A DNA stretch of 64,000 nt from contig NZ_CP029797.1 in the NCBI RefSeq assembly GCF_003268595.1, forward strand, positions 2,873,501 through 2,937,500. The letters are read 5' to 3'. The DNA comes from Paraliobacillus zengyii (GTDB lineage Bacteria > Bacillota > Bacilli > Bacillales > Amphibacillaceae). This document shows, in pieces, positions 53,230-63,348 of this stretch. Both the position numbers and the translations under genes were made by a program. The first letter of the stretch is position 1. Each line of letters begins with the position of its first letter. The notes under the pieces were generated by a model. The model did not search any database and was not told the DNA's origin. It saw nothing but the letters and a program-made list of their open reading frames with translations.

Positions 53230-54333
53230 TTAATTTAATTGATCTAAACTATAAGTTAAATCATTAATTAAATCTTCACTATCTTCAATACCTACTGAAA
53301 AGCGTAATAAACGATTGTCTATTCCACGTCTTACACGTTCATCTTCAGGAATATCTGCATGAGTTTGCGTAGTTGGGTATGTAATAAAACTCTCTACACC
53401 CCCAAGACTTTCTGCAAAGGTGATAAGTTGTAAATTCTCTAGAAACGGTTCCACCCATGCACTTTCTCGAAGTCGAAAGGAGAGCATTCCACCTTTTCCA
53501 CAATACAATACATCTTCAATTCGAGCATCAGTTTCTAAAAAGTTTGCAATTTTTTTGCCGTTCATTTGATGTTGTTTCATACGTAATCCTAAAGTTTTTA
53601 ACCCTCTGATTAACAACCAAGCATCAAAAGAAGATAATACCGCACCTGCCGCATTATGAAGTGTAGCAATTCTTTCGCATAACGCTTCACCTTTTGCTAC
53701 AATAAGACCCGCTAATACATCATTATGACCACCTATATATTTCGTTGCACTATGAATGACAATGTCTGCTCCAAGCTTTATCGGTTGCTGTAATACAGGT
53801 GTTAAAAATGTATTATCAACAATAAGTAATAGATTAAACTCTTTTGCTAAAGCCGCATAGTCTACAATATCAATCTCCTGCATCAATGGATTTGTTGGTG
53901 TTTCGATTAATATTGCCTTCGTATGCGGCGTAATACAACTTCTTACTTCTTCAACATCAGAAAAAGTCGCATACGTTGTTTTGATTTCATAAGCTTCTTG
54001 ATACTGTTTAAGAATGCGATAAGTACCACCATATACATCTTCAGGAACTATCAATTCATCTCCTGTTCTGAATAATGATAAGACAAGTTGGATAGCTGCC
54101 ATTCCAGAACTACAAGCAAATCCTTGATCGCCTTCTTCTAAATCAGCGATTCCTTCTTCTAATATCGAGCGTGTTGGATTCTTTGTTCTCGTATAATCAT
54201 ATCCTGTTGACTTTCCTAGTCCTTCATGTTGATAAGCTGTTGATAAATAAATCGGTGGACTTACAGCTCCTGTTAAAGGATCACTCTTATTACCAAGTTG
54301 CGCTAATTTTGTCTGCAGTTTTTTATCAGTCAT
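53230..54333 (-). CDS. metI: Cystathionine gamma-synthase / O-acetylhomoserine thiolyase
   Basis: PLP enzyme of methionine synthesis, 367 residues. YDYTRTKNPTRSILEEGIAD, FACSSGMAAIQLVLS, EDVYGGTYRI, DNTFLTPVLQQP, PLP lysine in IHSATKYIGGHND, and RFSVGIEDSEDLINDL. It matches MetI of B. subtilis. metC, normally next to it, is absent. The ATG at 54333 follows AAGGAGGCG; a longer frame runs back into the riboswitch. Regulation by SAM through the S-box upstream is clear. It could also use cysteine or sulfide as nucleophile. Confidence 0.92.
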   Translation of the reverse strand: MTDKKLQTKLAQLGNKSDPLTGAVSPPIYLSTAYQHEGLGKSTGYDYTRTKNPTRSILEEGIADLEEGDQGFACSSGMAAIQLVLSLFRTGDELIVPEDVYGGTYRILKQYQEAYEIKTTYATFSDVEEVRSCITPHTKAILIETPTNPLMQEIDIVDYAALAKEFNLLLIVDNTFLTPVLQQPIKLGADIVIHSATKYIGGHNDVLAGLIVAKGEALCERIATLHNAAGAVLSSFDAWLLIRGLKTLGLRMKQHQMNGKKIANFLETDARIEDVLYCGKGGMLSFRLRESAWVEPFLENLQLITFAESLGGVESFITYPTTQTHADIPEDERVRRGIDNRLLRFSVGIEDSEDLINDLTYSLDQLN

Positions 54334-54363
54334 GACCACGCCTCCTTTGCTTGATTTGAATAT

Positions 54364-54523
54364 AAAAAAAGACCTTCTAAGAAGAAGGTCTTTTAAGATT
54401 TTAAAAGTCAGTCTTCTCATCTTCTAGACTATTTTCTAGTCTGTCTGGAATTAGCACCGGGCCATACGATATGGCTGGTTGCTGAGACATCAAAGGGCCA
54501 ATCCCTCCGTCTCTCTTGATAAG
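54364..54523 (-). promoter_or_regulatory. SAM-I riboswitch (S-box) with terminator
   Basis: Read on the minus strand: CTTATCAAGAGAGACGGAGG, GATTGGCCCTTTGATGTCTC, AGCAACC, GGTGCTAATTCCAGACAG. These are the P1, K-turn, and core sequences of the S-box. The intrinsic terminator GACCTTCT/AGAAGGTC with a run of T ends 30 bases before metI, so high SAM stops transcription. Confidence 0.97.
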
Positions 54524-54624
54524 AAATAAAATATAAAATTTTCCGAAAAATTTAACTTGTTGTCAGTTTAATGCATCCTTTGAAATAATGCAACACCTTT
54601 TTCCAACTATTCAAAAATTGTACA

Positions 54625-55395
54625 CTATTTATGCGAACTGATTTTCTTCACTTTAATATTCGCTGTCGCTAATGCATCATGAATATGTATTACTAACGAT
54701 AATGCTAAAGCACCATCCCCATGTATACAGATGGTTTCAGGATTAATGGGAAAGTCTATTTGTTGAATTGTCTTCACTTTATGTTTCTGTATCATTTGAA
54801 TTACTTGCTTACTAGCAATGGCATGATCCGTGATCAAACTATTTGCCTCTTCCCTCGAAGTTAACGTACCATCTTGTTGATAGGTTCGATCCGCAAAAAC
54901 CTCACTAGCAACCTGAAGTCCTATTTCCTCTCCAGCTTTAATTAATTCACTTCCAGCTAATCCAAACAAAATTAATTCTGGGCTAACATCGTATACTGCC
55001 TTAGCAATTGCATCTGCGAGTTCCCTATTTTTAGCAGCCATGTTGTAAAGGGCTCCATGTGGTTTTACGTGTTGAAGTAATCCGCCTTCTGCTGTTACAA
55101 ATCCATTGAGAGCACCAATTTGATAAACAATTAGCTCGTATGCTTCTTCGGGGGAGATGACCATATTTCTTCTACCAAATCCAACTAAATCTCGTAAGCC
55201 TGGATGCGCTCCTATACCTACCTGATGTTCCAGTGCCAATTTAACCGTTTTACGCATAACAGCTGGATCTCCAGCATGAAAACCACAAGCAATGTTAGCC
55301 GACGTAATATATGGAAACAATGCTTCGTCCATCCCTTTTGTGTACGTTCCAAAACTTTCTCCCATATCACAATTTAAATCAACAACATCCATCAT
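54625..55395 (-). CDS. pxpA: 5-oxoprolinase subunit PxpA (LamB/YcsF family)
   Basis: A 256-residue subunit of the ATP-dependent 5-oxoprolinase that converts pyroglutamate to glutamate. Family markers: [61 protein letters not shown] and [11 protein letters not shown]. The tandem ATG ATG start has AGGAGGTG upstream and overlaps the pxpC stop by 4 bases, indicating coupled translation in pxpB-pxpC-pxpA order. Confidence 0.95.
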   Translation of the reverse strand: MMDVVDLNCDMGESFGTYTKGMDEALFPYITSANIACGFHAGDPAVMRKTVKLALEHQVGIGAHPGLRDLVGFGRRNMVISPEEAYELIVYQIGALNGFVTAEGGLLQHVKPHGALYNMAAKNRELADAIAKAVYDVSPELILFGLAGSELIKAGEEIGLQVASEVFADRTYQQDGTLTSREEANSLITDHAIASKQVIQMIQKHKVKTIQQIDFPINPETICIHGDGALALSLVIHIHDALATANIKVKKISSHK

Positions 55396-56405
55396 CTACA
55401 CCTCCTAAGGTGTAATGCAATACCTATTTCCAATTGATTCATTAACTGTTCTCTTTCCATATATAGCTTTTGGGCCTTTGCCAATGTAATCCATTCGAAT
55501 TTAACTTTATCCCCAGGTTTTGCTTGACTTAACAGTGGGATATCTATTGAAATAACTTCTCCAATTTTCGGATACCCTCCCGTTGTTTGACCGTCTGCGA
55601 GGAGCACAATTGGATTTCCATCTGAAGGAACCTGTATAGTACCCATTGTAACAGCTTCCGAAATTAATTCACTTGTATTATTTCTTTTTATTATTTCTCC
55701 TTTTAAACGGTAGCCCATTCGGTCAGAGTCAGCTAGTATCTTAAATGTTTTGTTAACAAAAGCTTGTTGACTTTCTTGCGAGAACCAATCATATTGCCTA
55801 CCTTTTATAGCACGTATTCTGTTAGTTGAATTATTTTGGTCGAATAATAGTGGATCAAATGACCATTTTGCCTCTTCATAATCTGTCAACCTATGGGAAA
55901 AACGAGCTAATTCAGTTTCGAGCTTATTGTTATCAACCGTTTTACTCCCGATTAGCAATTGATCTCCCTTTCGTAATGCGCGACCTTGATGGCCACCAAT
56001 ACCCGCACGAAGATAAGTTGACTTACTTTTCATAATAGGATCTACCTGTATACCACCAGCAATAGCTAAATAGGCTCTACACCCCTGTTTAGCAGAACCA
56101 AAACGTAGAATACTTCCTGCTTTGACCAAAATTGGCCGATTATTATGTATTGGATTCCCGAATATAGTAGGTGATAAGTTCGCTCCACAAATTGAAATTA
56201 GCGTATCTTGTTGAAACTCAATAATCGGTCCTAATAAAGTGATTTCCAATGTTGCATGATTGACTTCATTTCCAACCAATAAATTTGCTACTCTGTGCGC
56301 GTATAAATCCATTGCTCCACTCGATATTACACCATATCTTTGAAAACCAAATCTACCCAAATCTTGTACACTTGTTAATAGACCAGGTTTGATAATATGG
56401 ATCAT
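55392..56405 (-). CDS. pxpC: 5-oxoprolinase subunit PxpC (biotin-dependent carboxyltransferase-like)
   Basis: A 337-residue subunit of the KipA/AHS2 type: [61 protein letters not shown], and [20 protein letters not shown] [19 protein letters not shown]. In B. subtilis the kipA name reflects an effect on sporulation kinase, but the enzymatic role with PxpA and PxpB is established. Overlaps both neighbours by 4 bases. Confidence 0.94.
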   Translation of the reverse strand: MIHIIKPGLLTSVQDLGRFGFQRYGVISSGAMDLYAHRVANLLVGNEVNHATLEITLLGPIIEFQQDTLISICGANLSPTIFGNPIHNNRPILVKAGSILRFGSAKQGCRAYLAIAGGIQVDPIMKSKSTYLRAGIGGHQGRALRKGDQLLIGSKTVDNNKLETELARFSHRLTDYEEAKWSFDPLLFDQNNSTNRIRAIKGRQYDWFSQESQQAFVNKTFKILADSDRMGYRLKGEIIKRNNTSELISEAVTMGTIQVPSDGNPIVLLADGQTTGGYPKIGEVISIDIPLLSQAKPGDKVKFEWITLAKAQKLYMEREQLMNQLEIGIALHLRRCR

Positions 56406-57121
56406 AACCTCCCCTCCAAACGGTCATATTCGTCTTTGTTAATTGCTTTAAACCGCACTTTATCACCAGCTCGAAGTAGACTTGGTTTACTATTTTTCGG
56501 CTGAAATAATGCGAGTGGCGTTTTCCCAATAAGTTGCCATCCTCCAGGTGTTTCTAGTGGATAAATCCCCGTCTGTTGTCCAGCAATTCCAACCGTCCCA
56601 GCTGGTAAATTGAAACGAGGAGATTTCTTTCGAGGGGTAGCAATCTCACTTGACATGCCACCTATATAAGGAAATCCAGGAGCAAATCCGATCATATAGA
56701 CCAAATAATTTCCCTTTGTATGGATATCTATAACGTCTTGCTCGTTGATGCAATGATGCTTTGCAACAAACCCTAAATCAGGACCAAATGTTCCACCGTA
56801 ACAAACTGGTATTTCTATCTCTCTTTGGATCCCTTTATTTTCACTGGTCACGCTTGTAATAGCTTGTTCTATTTCTTGCTGAACAAATTGATAAGGTATC
56901 TTACTCCTATCGTTTATACCGTAATGTTTCATGACCTTAACTGGATCATACAAAACAGTAAGCGTTGTAAATGTAGGGATATATTCAACTAGCCAATTAA
57001 AAGAATTGCGTTCTAAATAATCCATTGCAGCCATTACCCTTACATGAATTTCTTCATCTATATGTTGGCCGAACTCTATTACAATTGTCTGATCTCCCAA
57101 AGGGGTAAAGGAAATATTCAT
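56402..57121 (-). CDS. pxpB: 5-oxoprolinase subunit PxpB (KipI family)
   Basis: A 239-residue AHS1-domain protein, partner of PxpC; homologue of KipI, the KinA inhibitor of B. subtilis. Seen: FTPLGDQTIVIEFGQHIDEE, VCYGGTFGPDLGFVAKHH, YMIGFAPGFPYIGGMSSEIA, PAGTVGIAGQQTGIYPLETP, GGWQLIGKTPLALF. First gene of the operon. Start ATG at 57121, 6 bases after AGAGGTG; an in-frame GTG at 57130 lies inside that site. No operator is recognised in the 180-base gap upstream. Confidence 0.94.
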   Translation of the reverse strand: MNISFTPLGDQTIVIEFGQHIDEEIHVRVMAAMDYLERNSFNWLVEYIPTFTTLTVLYDPVKVMKHYGINDRSKIPYQFVQQEIEQAITSVTSENKGIQREIEIPVCYGGTFGPDLGFVAKHHCINEQDVIDIHTKGNYLVYMIGFAPGFPYIGGMSSEIATPRKKSPRFNLPAGTVGIAGQQTGIYPLETPGGWQLIGKTPLALFQPKNSKPSLLRAGDKVRFKAINKDEYDRLEGRL

Positions 57122-57307
57122 ATCGCACACCTCTGCTTACTAAAGTTACTTTTTTATTATTTTATCATTTCTTCCTCTTTCGCGCTTATCTATTTTTCCA
57201 GAAGTCCTATTTTGTTTGATCTATATAAGCATACTTTTTGCTTTTAATAGTAGGGTTTACTATACTATTCCATACTAAAGAAATACCAATAAAAGGAGCG
57301 TCTACTT

Positions 57308-58243
57308 ATGAAAGCTATTGTAATAAATGAATATGGTGATAAGCGTGTTTTACAAGAAGAAGAAATTAGTAAGCCAGTAATTAAAGAGAACCAAGTATTA
57401 GTAGAAGTCCACGCAACTTCGATAAATCCAATTGATTGGAAGATGCGAGCAGGCTACCTGAAAGAAATGCTTGATTTTTCTTTTCCAATTATATTAGGTT
57501 GGGATGTTGCTGGTACAATAGTTGAAGTTGGAAGTCAGGTACAAAACTTTAAAATTGGTGACGAAGTATTTGCACGTCCAGACACAACAAATGAAGGAAC
57601 TTATGCAGAATTTACGACAGTAGATGAAAATCTGTTAGCAAAAAAACCAAAAAACATCACATTTGAAGAAGCTGCTTCGGTTCCATTAGCGGGCCTAACA
57701 GCATGGCAGTGTCTTGTCGATTTCACGAAAGTACAAAAAGACGACAAGGTATTAATTCATGCAGGAGCTGGTGGTGTAGGTAGCCTTGCAATTCAAATTG
57801 CCAAGCATTTAGGTGCTTACGTTGCCACAACAGCTAGCGAGAAGAATGCAGCTTATATGAAAGAACTTGGGGCAGATCAAATTATCAACTATCAAACACA
57901 AGATTTTGCAGAGGAATTAAATAATTTTGATGTTGTTCTTGATACGATGGGTGGAGAAATCCTAAACAAAAGTTTCACAGTCTTGAAACCTAAAGGAAGA
58001 CTTGTCACGATTGCAGGACAACCAGATCAAACATTGGCAGAAAAATATCAAATAGAAGCCTCTGGTTATTGGTTAAATCCTGATGGTAAGCAACTTAGTG
58101 AACTAGGCAAACTATTGGACAATGGCATTGTCAAGCCACAAGTTGGACATGTATTTGGATTTTCAGAAGAAGAAATGAAAGAAGCGCATGCACTAAGTGA
58201 AACGCATCACGCTAAAGGTAAAATTGTCATAAAAGTCAAATAA
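57308..58243 (+). CDS. MDR family NADP-dependent quinone oxidoreductase
   Basis: A 311-residue zinc-free medium-chain dehydrogenase: IDWKMRAGYLKEMLDFSFPI, LGWDVAGTIVEVGSQVQNFK, EAASVPLAGLTAWQCLVD and the nucleotide motif VLIHAGAGGVGSLAIQIAKH. It lacks the catalytic zinc ligands, so a quinone or enone reductase is likelier than an alcohol dehydrogenase. AAAGGAGCG before the ATG. Single gene convergent with the ROK kinase gene. Confidence 0.88.
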   Translation: MKAIVINEYGDKRVLQEEEISKPVIKENQVLVEVHATSINPIDWKMRAGYLKEMLDFSFPIILGWDVAGTIVEVGSQVQNFKIGDEVFARPDTTNEGTYAEFTTVDENLLAKKPKNITFEEAASVPLAGLTAWQCLVDFTKVQKDDKVLIHAGAGGVGSLAIQIAKHLGAYVATTASEKNAAYMKELGADQIINYQTQDFAEELNNFDVVLDTMGGEILNKSFTVLKPKGRLVTIAGQPDQTLAEKYQIEASGYWLNPDGKQLSELGKLLDNGIVKPQVGHVFGFSEEEMKEAHALSETHHAKGKIVIKVK

Positions 58244-58249
58244 ACCATT

Positions 58250-58281
58250 CGAGCCTCCGACAGTTTATCTTTGGAGGCTCG
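58250..58281. terminator. Hairpin between convergent MDR and ROK genes
   Basis: 9-bp GC-rich stem CGAGCCTCC/GGAGGCTCG with a 14-base loop; T-rich only in part on each side. Confidence 0.65.
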
Positions 58282-58295
58282 ATTATATTTCCTAT

Positions 58296-59156
58296 TTAAA
58301 CTGCTTTTTCCGCTGCTAGTAATAAACTCCCCGTAATACCCGCATCATCTACTAATCCAGGCGAAACAATATACGTCTCTAAATCTGGTGTCACTACATA
58401 ATCATTGATAATGCTCTTGAATGCTTCCCGAATGAGTGGGAAAAGCTGTGCTTGCTTCATAACACCACCACCTAAAATTAATACTTCTGGTCTTAAAATC
58501 ATCGTATAATTTGCTAGCGCTTGTGCTATGTAATATGCTTCAATTTCCCAGTATTCATCTGTTGGATCTAGATCTTGTGACTTTTTCTCTAAGCGTTTTT
58601 CAATTGCCGGGCCTGCTGCGAGACCTTCTAAACAATTACTATGATAAGGACAGACACCTTCAAAATCATCATTGGGATGGTTTGGAACTGTAATATGCCC
58701 CATTTCCGGATGACCAAAACCTTCAATAGTTTCTCCATTTATTACAGCACCACCGCCGATTCCTGTACCAATTGTTAAATATAAACAAGATTTCGATTGT
58801 TGTCCGTTACCTTTCCGATATTCTCCATATGCTGCAGCGTTTACATCTGTTGTCCATGCAACTGGCACAGCATAGCGACTTTTTATCGCTCCGACAAAGT
58901 TATAATTTGTCCAACCTTTTTTCGGTGTAGAAGTAACGTAACCATATGTAGCGGATTCCGTATTGACATCAATTGGTCCAAAAGAGCCAATCCCTATTGC
59001 CTTTAACTGATATTGATCAAAAAACGAAAATACTTGTTTCAATGTTTCTTCAGGGGTAGTAGTTGGAATACTTACTCTATCAATAATTTCAAATGATTGA
59101 TCACTAACTGCACAGATAAACTTTGTACCACCAGCTTCAATTCCACCATAATACAT
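58296..59156 (-). CDS. ROK family fructokinase
   Basis: A 286-residue sugar kinase: ATP motif YYGGIEAGGTKFICAVSDQS, AIGIGSFGPIDVN, LTIGTGIGGGAVINGETIEG, zinc-binding GHPEMGHITV and CPYHSNCLEGLAAGPAIEKR with His and three Cys, and VLILGGGVM. This pattern fits ScrK/GmuE-type fructokinases. No sucrose or mannan genes are beside it. Start ATG at 59156 after GAGGAGG; the frame extends to 59198 without a site. The hairpin repeat pair D lies upstream. Confidence 0.9.
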   Translation of the reverse strand: MYYGGIEAGGTKFICAVSDQSFEIIDRVSIPTTTPEETLKQVFSFFDQYQLKAIGIGSFGPIDVNTESATYGYVTSTPKKGWTNYNFVGAIKSRYAVPVAWTTDVNAAAYGEYRKGNGQQSKSCLYLTIGTGIGGGAVINGETIEGFGHPEMGHITVPNHPNDDFEGVCPYHSNCLEGLAAGPAIEKRLEKKSQDLDPTDEYWEIEAYYIAQALANYTMILRPEVLILGGGVMKQAQLFPLIREAFKSIINDYVVTPDLETYIVSPGLVDDAGITGSLLLAAEKAV

Positions 59157-59386
59157 AAGCTTTCCTCCTCCTCTAATTCTACATATATACTTTATCATCT
59201 AATCGCCAAATAATCATTATTTTTTAGATTCTGATTAACTCAACTTTCTCAATTGAAAAATAAGCGCTAAACGTTGGCTGTTATGAGTTTGGCGTGTGTT
59301 CATTATAAATATTGACACTATTTAAATAAGTTGTTTATTACTGCATAACCATAGACTAAGTCTTAATCTGCTTGTACATCGCGCTC

Positions 59387-59504
59387 TGAAAATCCACTAC
59401 GCTTTCCGCGGGCACGTCTTCAGCTAACTTCATAAAGCAAAAAACGCTTTATGAAGTGGATCTTCAGACCGTGCTGTTCCCGCAGGAGTCGCAGTGGATT
59501 TTCA
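59387..59504 (-). repeat. Long hairpin repeat, locus D left copy (D1)
   Basis: Minus-strand copy with outer arms TGAAAATCCACT/AGTGGATTTTCA (12 bp, perfect) and apical stem CTTCATAAAGC/GCTTTATGAAG. No inner module. Internal arms GCGACTCCTGCGGGAACAGC and GCCCGCGGAAAGCG also pair in large part. Confidence 0.92.
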
Positions 59505-59676
59505 TCGCTAGTTGCGTAATGTTTATTGTTGAAACTGATAGTGATTTATTAACGATAACAGACCTTTTCAGATATTATTCCATATAGCTTAACACTGTAA
59601 TAAGCTTAATATGAATATAGAAGTCAATAGATAGCGTAGTTTATGTTACTTTTAAGTTCAATTCAGTGAAGGAAGC

Positions 59677-59820
59677 AAATGGATGACACTCCTGTGGGAA
59701 CAGCAAATGTTTTAGGGTGGGATGAGTAATCGCAATCCCACAAGTTGAAGATCCACTCGGAAAGCGACTTTTGCTTATCCAAGTTAGCTGAGACTGTGCC
59801 CACGGAAAGCGAATCCATTT
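59677..59820 (+). repeat. Long hairpin repeat, locus D right copy (D2)
   Basis: Plus-strand copy with outer arms AAATGGAT/ATCCATTT, the TGGGAT module, and an apical stem ACTCGGAAAGC/TGCTTATCCAAGT with mismatches. The 3' flank is GTAACGGGTAAGAG. D1 and D2 occupy most of the 890-base gap between the kinase gene and trxB; the remaining parts (59160-59386, 59505-59676, 59821-60000) are AT rich with no gene. Confidence 0.9.
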
Positions 59821-60000
59821 ACTGATGTAACGGGTAAGAGTCTTCTCTTACCGCGGAGTTTCTCTCAAGTGCGTCAGATCAAACGGACAGATTACCAAAG
59901 AAGCGTGAAGTCAATTTCTATTTTGAATTGTTCGACTTTCTTGTTATACCAAAACTTAAGTGCCTGTTTTATAGTGCGAAAGTTGACTGATTAAAAACAA

Positions 60001-60045
60001 AAAATCGTCTGATCCTCTTTCATTGAAAAAGGATCAGACGATTTT
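60001..60045 (-). terminator. Terminator of trxB
   Basis: 16-bp perfect stem AAAATCGTCTGATCCT/AGGATCAGACGATTTT with a 13-base loop and T run, 2 bases past the stop codon. Confidence 0.93.
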
Positions 60046-60047
60046 GT

Positions 60048-60995
60048 TTAAAGCGTTTGACTCCAATCTTGAACGCTGCTTCCTTCTAAATATCTTTCTA
60101 CATCTAGTGCAGCCATGCAGCCAGTTCCAGCTGCAGTAATGGCTTGACGATACTTTTTATCCTGCACATCGCCACAAGCATAGACTCCAGGGATATTTGT
60201 TTCAGTTGTTCCAGGCACAACTTGAATATAGCCTGTTTCATCCGTATCGATTTTTCCGTCTAAAAACTCTGTGTTCGGATTATGCCCAATTGCTATAAAT
60301 ATACCGTCTGTTTTAACCGTTTCTTCTTCACCAGTATTGCTATCTTTAACAACTAAAGCCGATACTTTATTGCCTTCACTAATAACTTCTACTGGTGTTT
60401 TATTTAAATTCCAACTTATTTTCTCGTTTTCACTTGCTCGATTTTGCATTATTTTAGATGCACGCAATTCATCTCTACGGTGGACTATTTCAACTTCATC
60501 AGCAAATTTACTTAAAAAATTCGCTTCTTCCATAGCAGAATCTCCACCACCAATAATAACAACTTTTTTACCTCTAAAGAAAAAGCCATCACAAGTTGCA
60601 CATGTGCTTACACCACGTCCCACATTTTCTTTCTCACCAGGAATATTTAACATTTTAGCTGTTGCACCTGTTGAAATAATTAATGCTTCTGTCTCTATGT
60701 CTTCTGCTCCATTCATTTTCAACTTATAAGGCTTCTCTGAGAAATCTACACCCGTTACCCAACCATTTCGAAATACAGCACCAAACTTTGCAGCTTGTTT
60801 CTTCATATTCTCAATTAATTCAGGACCCATTACACCATCAATGAAACCAGGAAAGTTCTCTACTTCAGTGGTTAAACTTAACTGTCCGCCCGGCTCTGTA
60901 CCTTCAATAATAATTGGATTCATGTTCGCTCTTGCTAAATAGATAGCGGCAGTTAAGCCAGCTGGGCCTGTTCCTAGTATTACTACTTTTTCCAT
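60048..60995 (-). CDS. trxB: Thioredoxin reductase
   Basis: FAD/NADPH enzyme that reduces thioredoxin, 315 residues. FAD motif VVILGTGPAGLTAAIYLARA, redox pair in STCATCDGFFFRGK, NADPH motif VVIIGGGDSAMEEANFLSKF, and FAD site YACGDVQDKKYRQAITAAG. Close to B. subtilis TrxB. The usual neighbours (yvcJ, whiA) are absent. It lies downstream of the ars remnant, but AAGAGGTGAAGAA gives its own strong site. It could also supply reduced thioredoxin to the arsenate reductase. Confidence 0.94.
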   Translation of the reverse strand: MEKVVILGTGPAGLTAAIYLARANMNPIIIEGTEPGGQLSLTTEVENFPGFIDGVMGPELIENMKKQAAKFGAVFRNGWVTGVDFSEKPYKLKMNGAEDIETEALIISTGATAKMLNIPGEKENVGRGVSTCATCDGFFFRGKKVVIIGGGDSAMEEANFLSKFADEVEIVHRRDELRASKIMQNRASENEKISWNLNKTPVEVISEGNKVSALVVKDSNTGEEETVKTDGIFIAIGHNPNTEFLDGKIDTDETGYIQVVPGTTETNIPGVYACGDVQDKKYRQAITAAGTGCMAALDVERYLEGSSVQDWSQTL

Positions 60996-61025
60996 TCTTC
61001 TTCACCTCTTTAGGTTTTCATTTCA

Positions 61026-61575
61026 TTAATTTAACACAAAATCTTTTACATTCTGATAACCGCTTGTTTCCTCACGAATCCAAGGAACAATTTCACTATT
61101 TCGCGTTAACGTCTTTTGTACTTTTGCAATCCATCGGTATTCAGCATTCGCTCTGCCAACTAAGATAGGGTTAGTAGTTTCTGTTTGCGTTAAACTTTAA
61201 TTAATAACCCACCAGTTCGGTATAATATTTGCTCTAATTAAATCATTCTGTAACCGTTCTACCTCTAATACTGGTGGTGCCTCTGCTAGCGTTAAATTCA
61301 CTACAGCAGTTTGTTTTGGATCACGAAGTTTTGGCAGTAACCTTTCGACACTTTCTGGAATTACCCCAGTAGATCTACTTATCTCTTTATGGTATTCCTG
61401 TGCAGCGTCTAATATAATAAAGTATGCCCAGTTGGAGCTGTATCAATTACAATAAGGTCATATGTTTCTACTATTGTATGATCTGCTAAAAGATTTGTAA
61501 ACTGATCAAAGGTGGCTATTCCTCTGGTACATGCACCGGATCGGTAAACCCACTTCGCCTTTTTCTTGCAAGATA
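61026..61575 (-). pseudogene. arsA: Decayed arsA (arsenite efflux ATPase), C-terminal remnant
   Basis: Fragments of ArsA can be read on the minus strand: SGACTRGIATFDQFTNLLAD, LIVIDTAPTGHTLLY, then after a frameshift LDAAQEYHKEISRSTGVIPE, SVERLLPKLRDPKQT and NWWVIN, then an in-frame TAA (61197-61199) in place of the usual Gln codon, then SLTQTETTNPILVGRA up to a final stop at 61026. About two thirds of a full arsA, including the first P-loop, is missing. So ArsB must work here without its ATPase. It follows arsC directly in the ars operon. Confidence 0.85.
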
Positions 61576-61601
61576 CAGTTAACCAACTACTGGCTTTATT
61601 T

Positions 61602-62021
61602 TTACTTCCCTGTTTCAGCAAAAAGTTTAATACGGTCGCCAATTTGATCTCTAACAAGTTGGAAAACTTGCCATTTTTCTTCATCTGTACCTGTTGCTTT
61701 TGCTGGATCATCAAAACCCCAATGTTCTCGAATAACATGAGGCGGTGTCATCGGACACTTATCCGCTGCATCACCACATAATGTAATAGCCATCGTTGCG
61801 TTATTTAAATACGTAGCATCAATAATCTCTGACTGTTGATTTGTAATATCAATTTCGACTTCCTTCATTGCTTTAACTGCATTTGGATTAAGTCCATGTG
61901 CTTCAATTCCAGCACTCTTCACTTCCCACTCTTCTCCAAGATAGTGTTTTGCCCAACCTTCAGCCATTTGACTCCGACAAGAATTACCTGTACATAAGAA
62001 ATATATTGTTTTTTTAGACAT
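61602..62021 (-). CDS. arsC: Thioredoxin-dependent arsenate reductase
   Basis: A 139-residue low-molecular-weight-phosphatase-fold ArsC that reduces arsenate to arsenite. The three redox cysteines Cys10 ([16 protein letters not shown]), Cys82 and Cys89 ([11 protein letters not shown]) are at the same numbers as in B. subtilis ArsC; Asp in FDDPA is the general acid. Start ATG at 62021, 9 bases after AAAGGGG; an upstream TTG lies nearer that site but is less likely. 16 bases after arsB in the same operon. Confidence 0.95.
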   Translation of the reverse strand: MSKKTIYFLCTGNSCRSQMAEGWAKHYLGEEWEVKSAGIEAHGLNPNAVKAMKEVEIDITNQQSEIIDATYLNNATMAITLCGDAADKCPMTPPHVIREHWGFDDPAKATGTDEEKWQVFQLVRDQIGDRIKLFAETGK

Positions 62022-62037
62022 AATAATCAATCCCCTT

Positions 62038-63336
62038 TTAAAATAGTAGTAGTGTTAGATATAAACCAATTAAGGTAATAAACAGTATTGGCACAGTAAG
62101 AATAATTCCTGTTTTAAAATACGTGCCCCAAGATATTTTCACGCCTTTTTGTGCTAATACGTGTAACCATAAAAGTGTAGCTAGTGAACCAATTGGTGTA
62201 ATCTTTGGACCTAAATCAGAACCAATAACGTTTGCATAGATTAGCGCTTCTCTGAGGACACCAGAAGTATCTGTTTCTGCAATTGCCAAAGCATCTATCA
62301 ATACTGTCGGCATGTTATTCATAACAGATGACAGGATCGCGGCAATAAAACCCATAGCTATAGTTGCTACAAACAAACCTTCTTCTGCACTTGCTTGAAT
62401 AAGCTGGGCTAACACATCTGTTAAACCTGCGTTCCGTAATCCGTATACGACAACATACATACCTATTGAGAAAAACACAACAGCCCATGGAGCTCCTTTT
62501 ACAACTGCCATCGTATCTACTGCCTTACTATTTCTAGCCATAAATAAGAAGAAGATTGCAATAATCCCAGCTATTATTGAAACGGGAACCGCTATAAATT
62601 CACTAATAAAATAACCAACCAATAGAACCGCTAGTACATACCAAGACAAACGAAACATCTTGTAATCTTTAATTGCTTCAACTGGTTCTTTTAAATCAGC
62701 CAAATCATATGTACGCGGAATACTCTTTCTAAAGTAAATTAATAACACTACAATTGTCGTTACTAATGAAAAAATATTTGGAATAATCATTCGCGAAGCA
62801 TATTCAACAAAACCAATGTTGAAAAAATCTGCAGAAACGATATTAACGAGATTACTTACAATCAATGGTAATGAAGTTGTGTCAGCAATAAATCCACTTG
62901 CCATAATAAAAGGAAATACCATTTTTTCACTGAATTTAAGATTACGAACCATCGCTAATACAATCGGAGTCAAAATGAGTGCTGCACCATCATTCGCAAA
63001 AAAGGCAGCTACTATTGCACCTAAAATACTGACATAAATGAACATTCTAATTCCACTACCACCAGCAGCACGCGCCATGTGGAGTGATGCCCATTCAAAG
63101 AAACCAATTTCATCTAATATCAATGAGATAAGTATAATTGCTACAAAAGCTAGTGTTGCATTCCAAACAATCTCTGTTACTTCTATAACATCACTAAACC
63201 CTACCACACCAACAAGTAATGCAATAACTGCTCCGCCACAAGCAGACCAACCAATTGATAAACCCTTTGGTTGCCATATAACAAAGACGAGCGTTACAAT
63301 AAAAATTAATATAGCTAAAATAACTGATAATGACAC
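62038..63336 (-). CDS. arsB: Arsenite efflux permease ArsB
   Basis: A 432-residue antiporter with about 12 membrane helices that expels arsenite and antimonite. Seen: [60 protein letters not shown], and [16 protein letters not shown] near the second re-entrant loop. It belongs to the ArsB rather than the Acr3 type. Start is GTG at 63336, after GGGGGAT. Between arsR and arsC. Confidence 0.94.
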   Translation of the reverse strand: MSLSVILAILIFIVTLVFVIWQPKGLSIGWSACGGAVIALLVGVVGFSDVIEVTEIVWNATLAFVAIILISLILDEIGFFEWASLHMARAAGGSGIRMFIYVSILGAIVAAFFANDGAALILTPIVLAMVRNLKFSEKMVFPFIMASGFIADTTSLPLIVSNLVNIVSADFFNIGFVEYASRMIIPNIFSLVTTIVVLLIYFRKSIPRTYDLADLKEPVEAIKDYKMFRLSWYVLAVLLVGYFISEFIAVPVSIIAGIIAIFFLFMARNSKAVDTMAVVKGAPWAVVFFSIGMYVVVYGLRNAGLTDVLAQLIQASAEEGLFVATIAMGFIAAILSSVMNNMPTVLIDALAIAETDTSGVLREALIYANVIGSDLGPKITPIGSLATLLWLHVLAQKGVKISWGTYFKTGIILTVPILFITLIGLYLTLLLF

Positions 63337-63348
63337 TGTATCATCCCC

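Noticed and set aside
54334..54420. Longer MetI start upstream of 54333
   Set aside because: These codons lie within the S-box terminator region and have no ribosome site.
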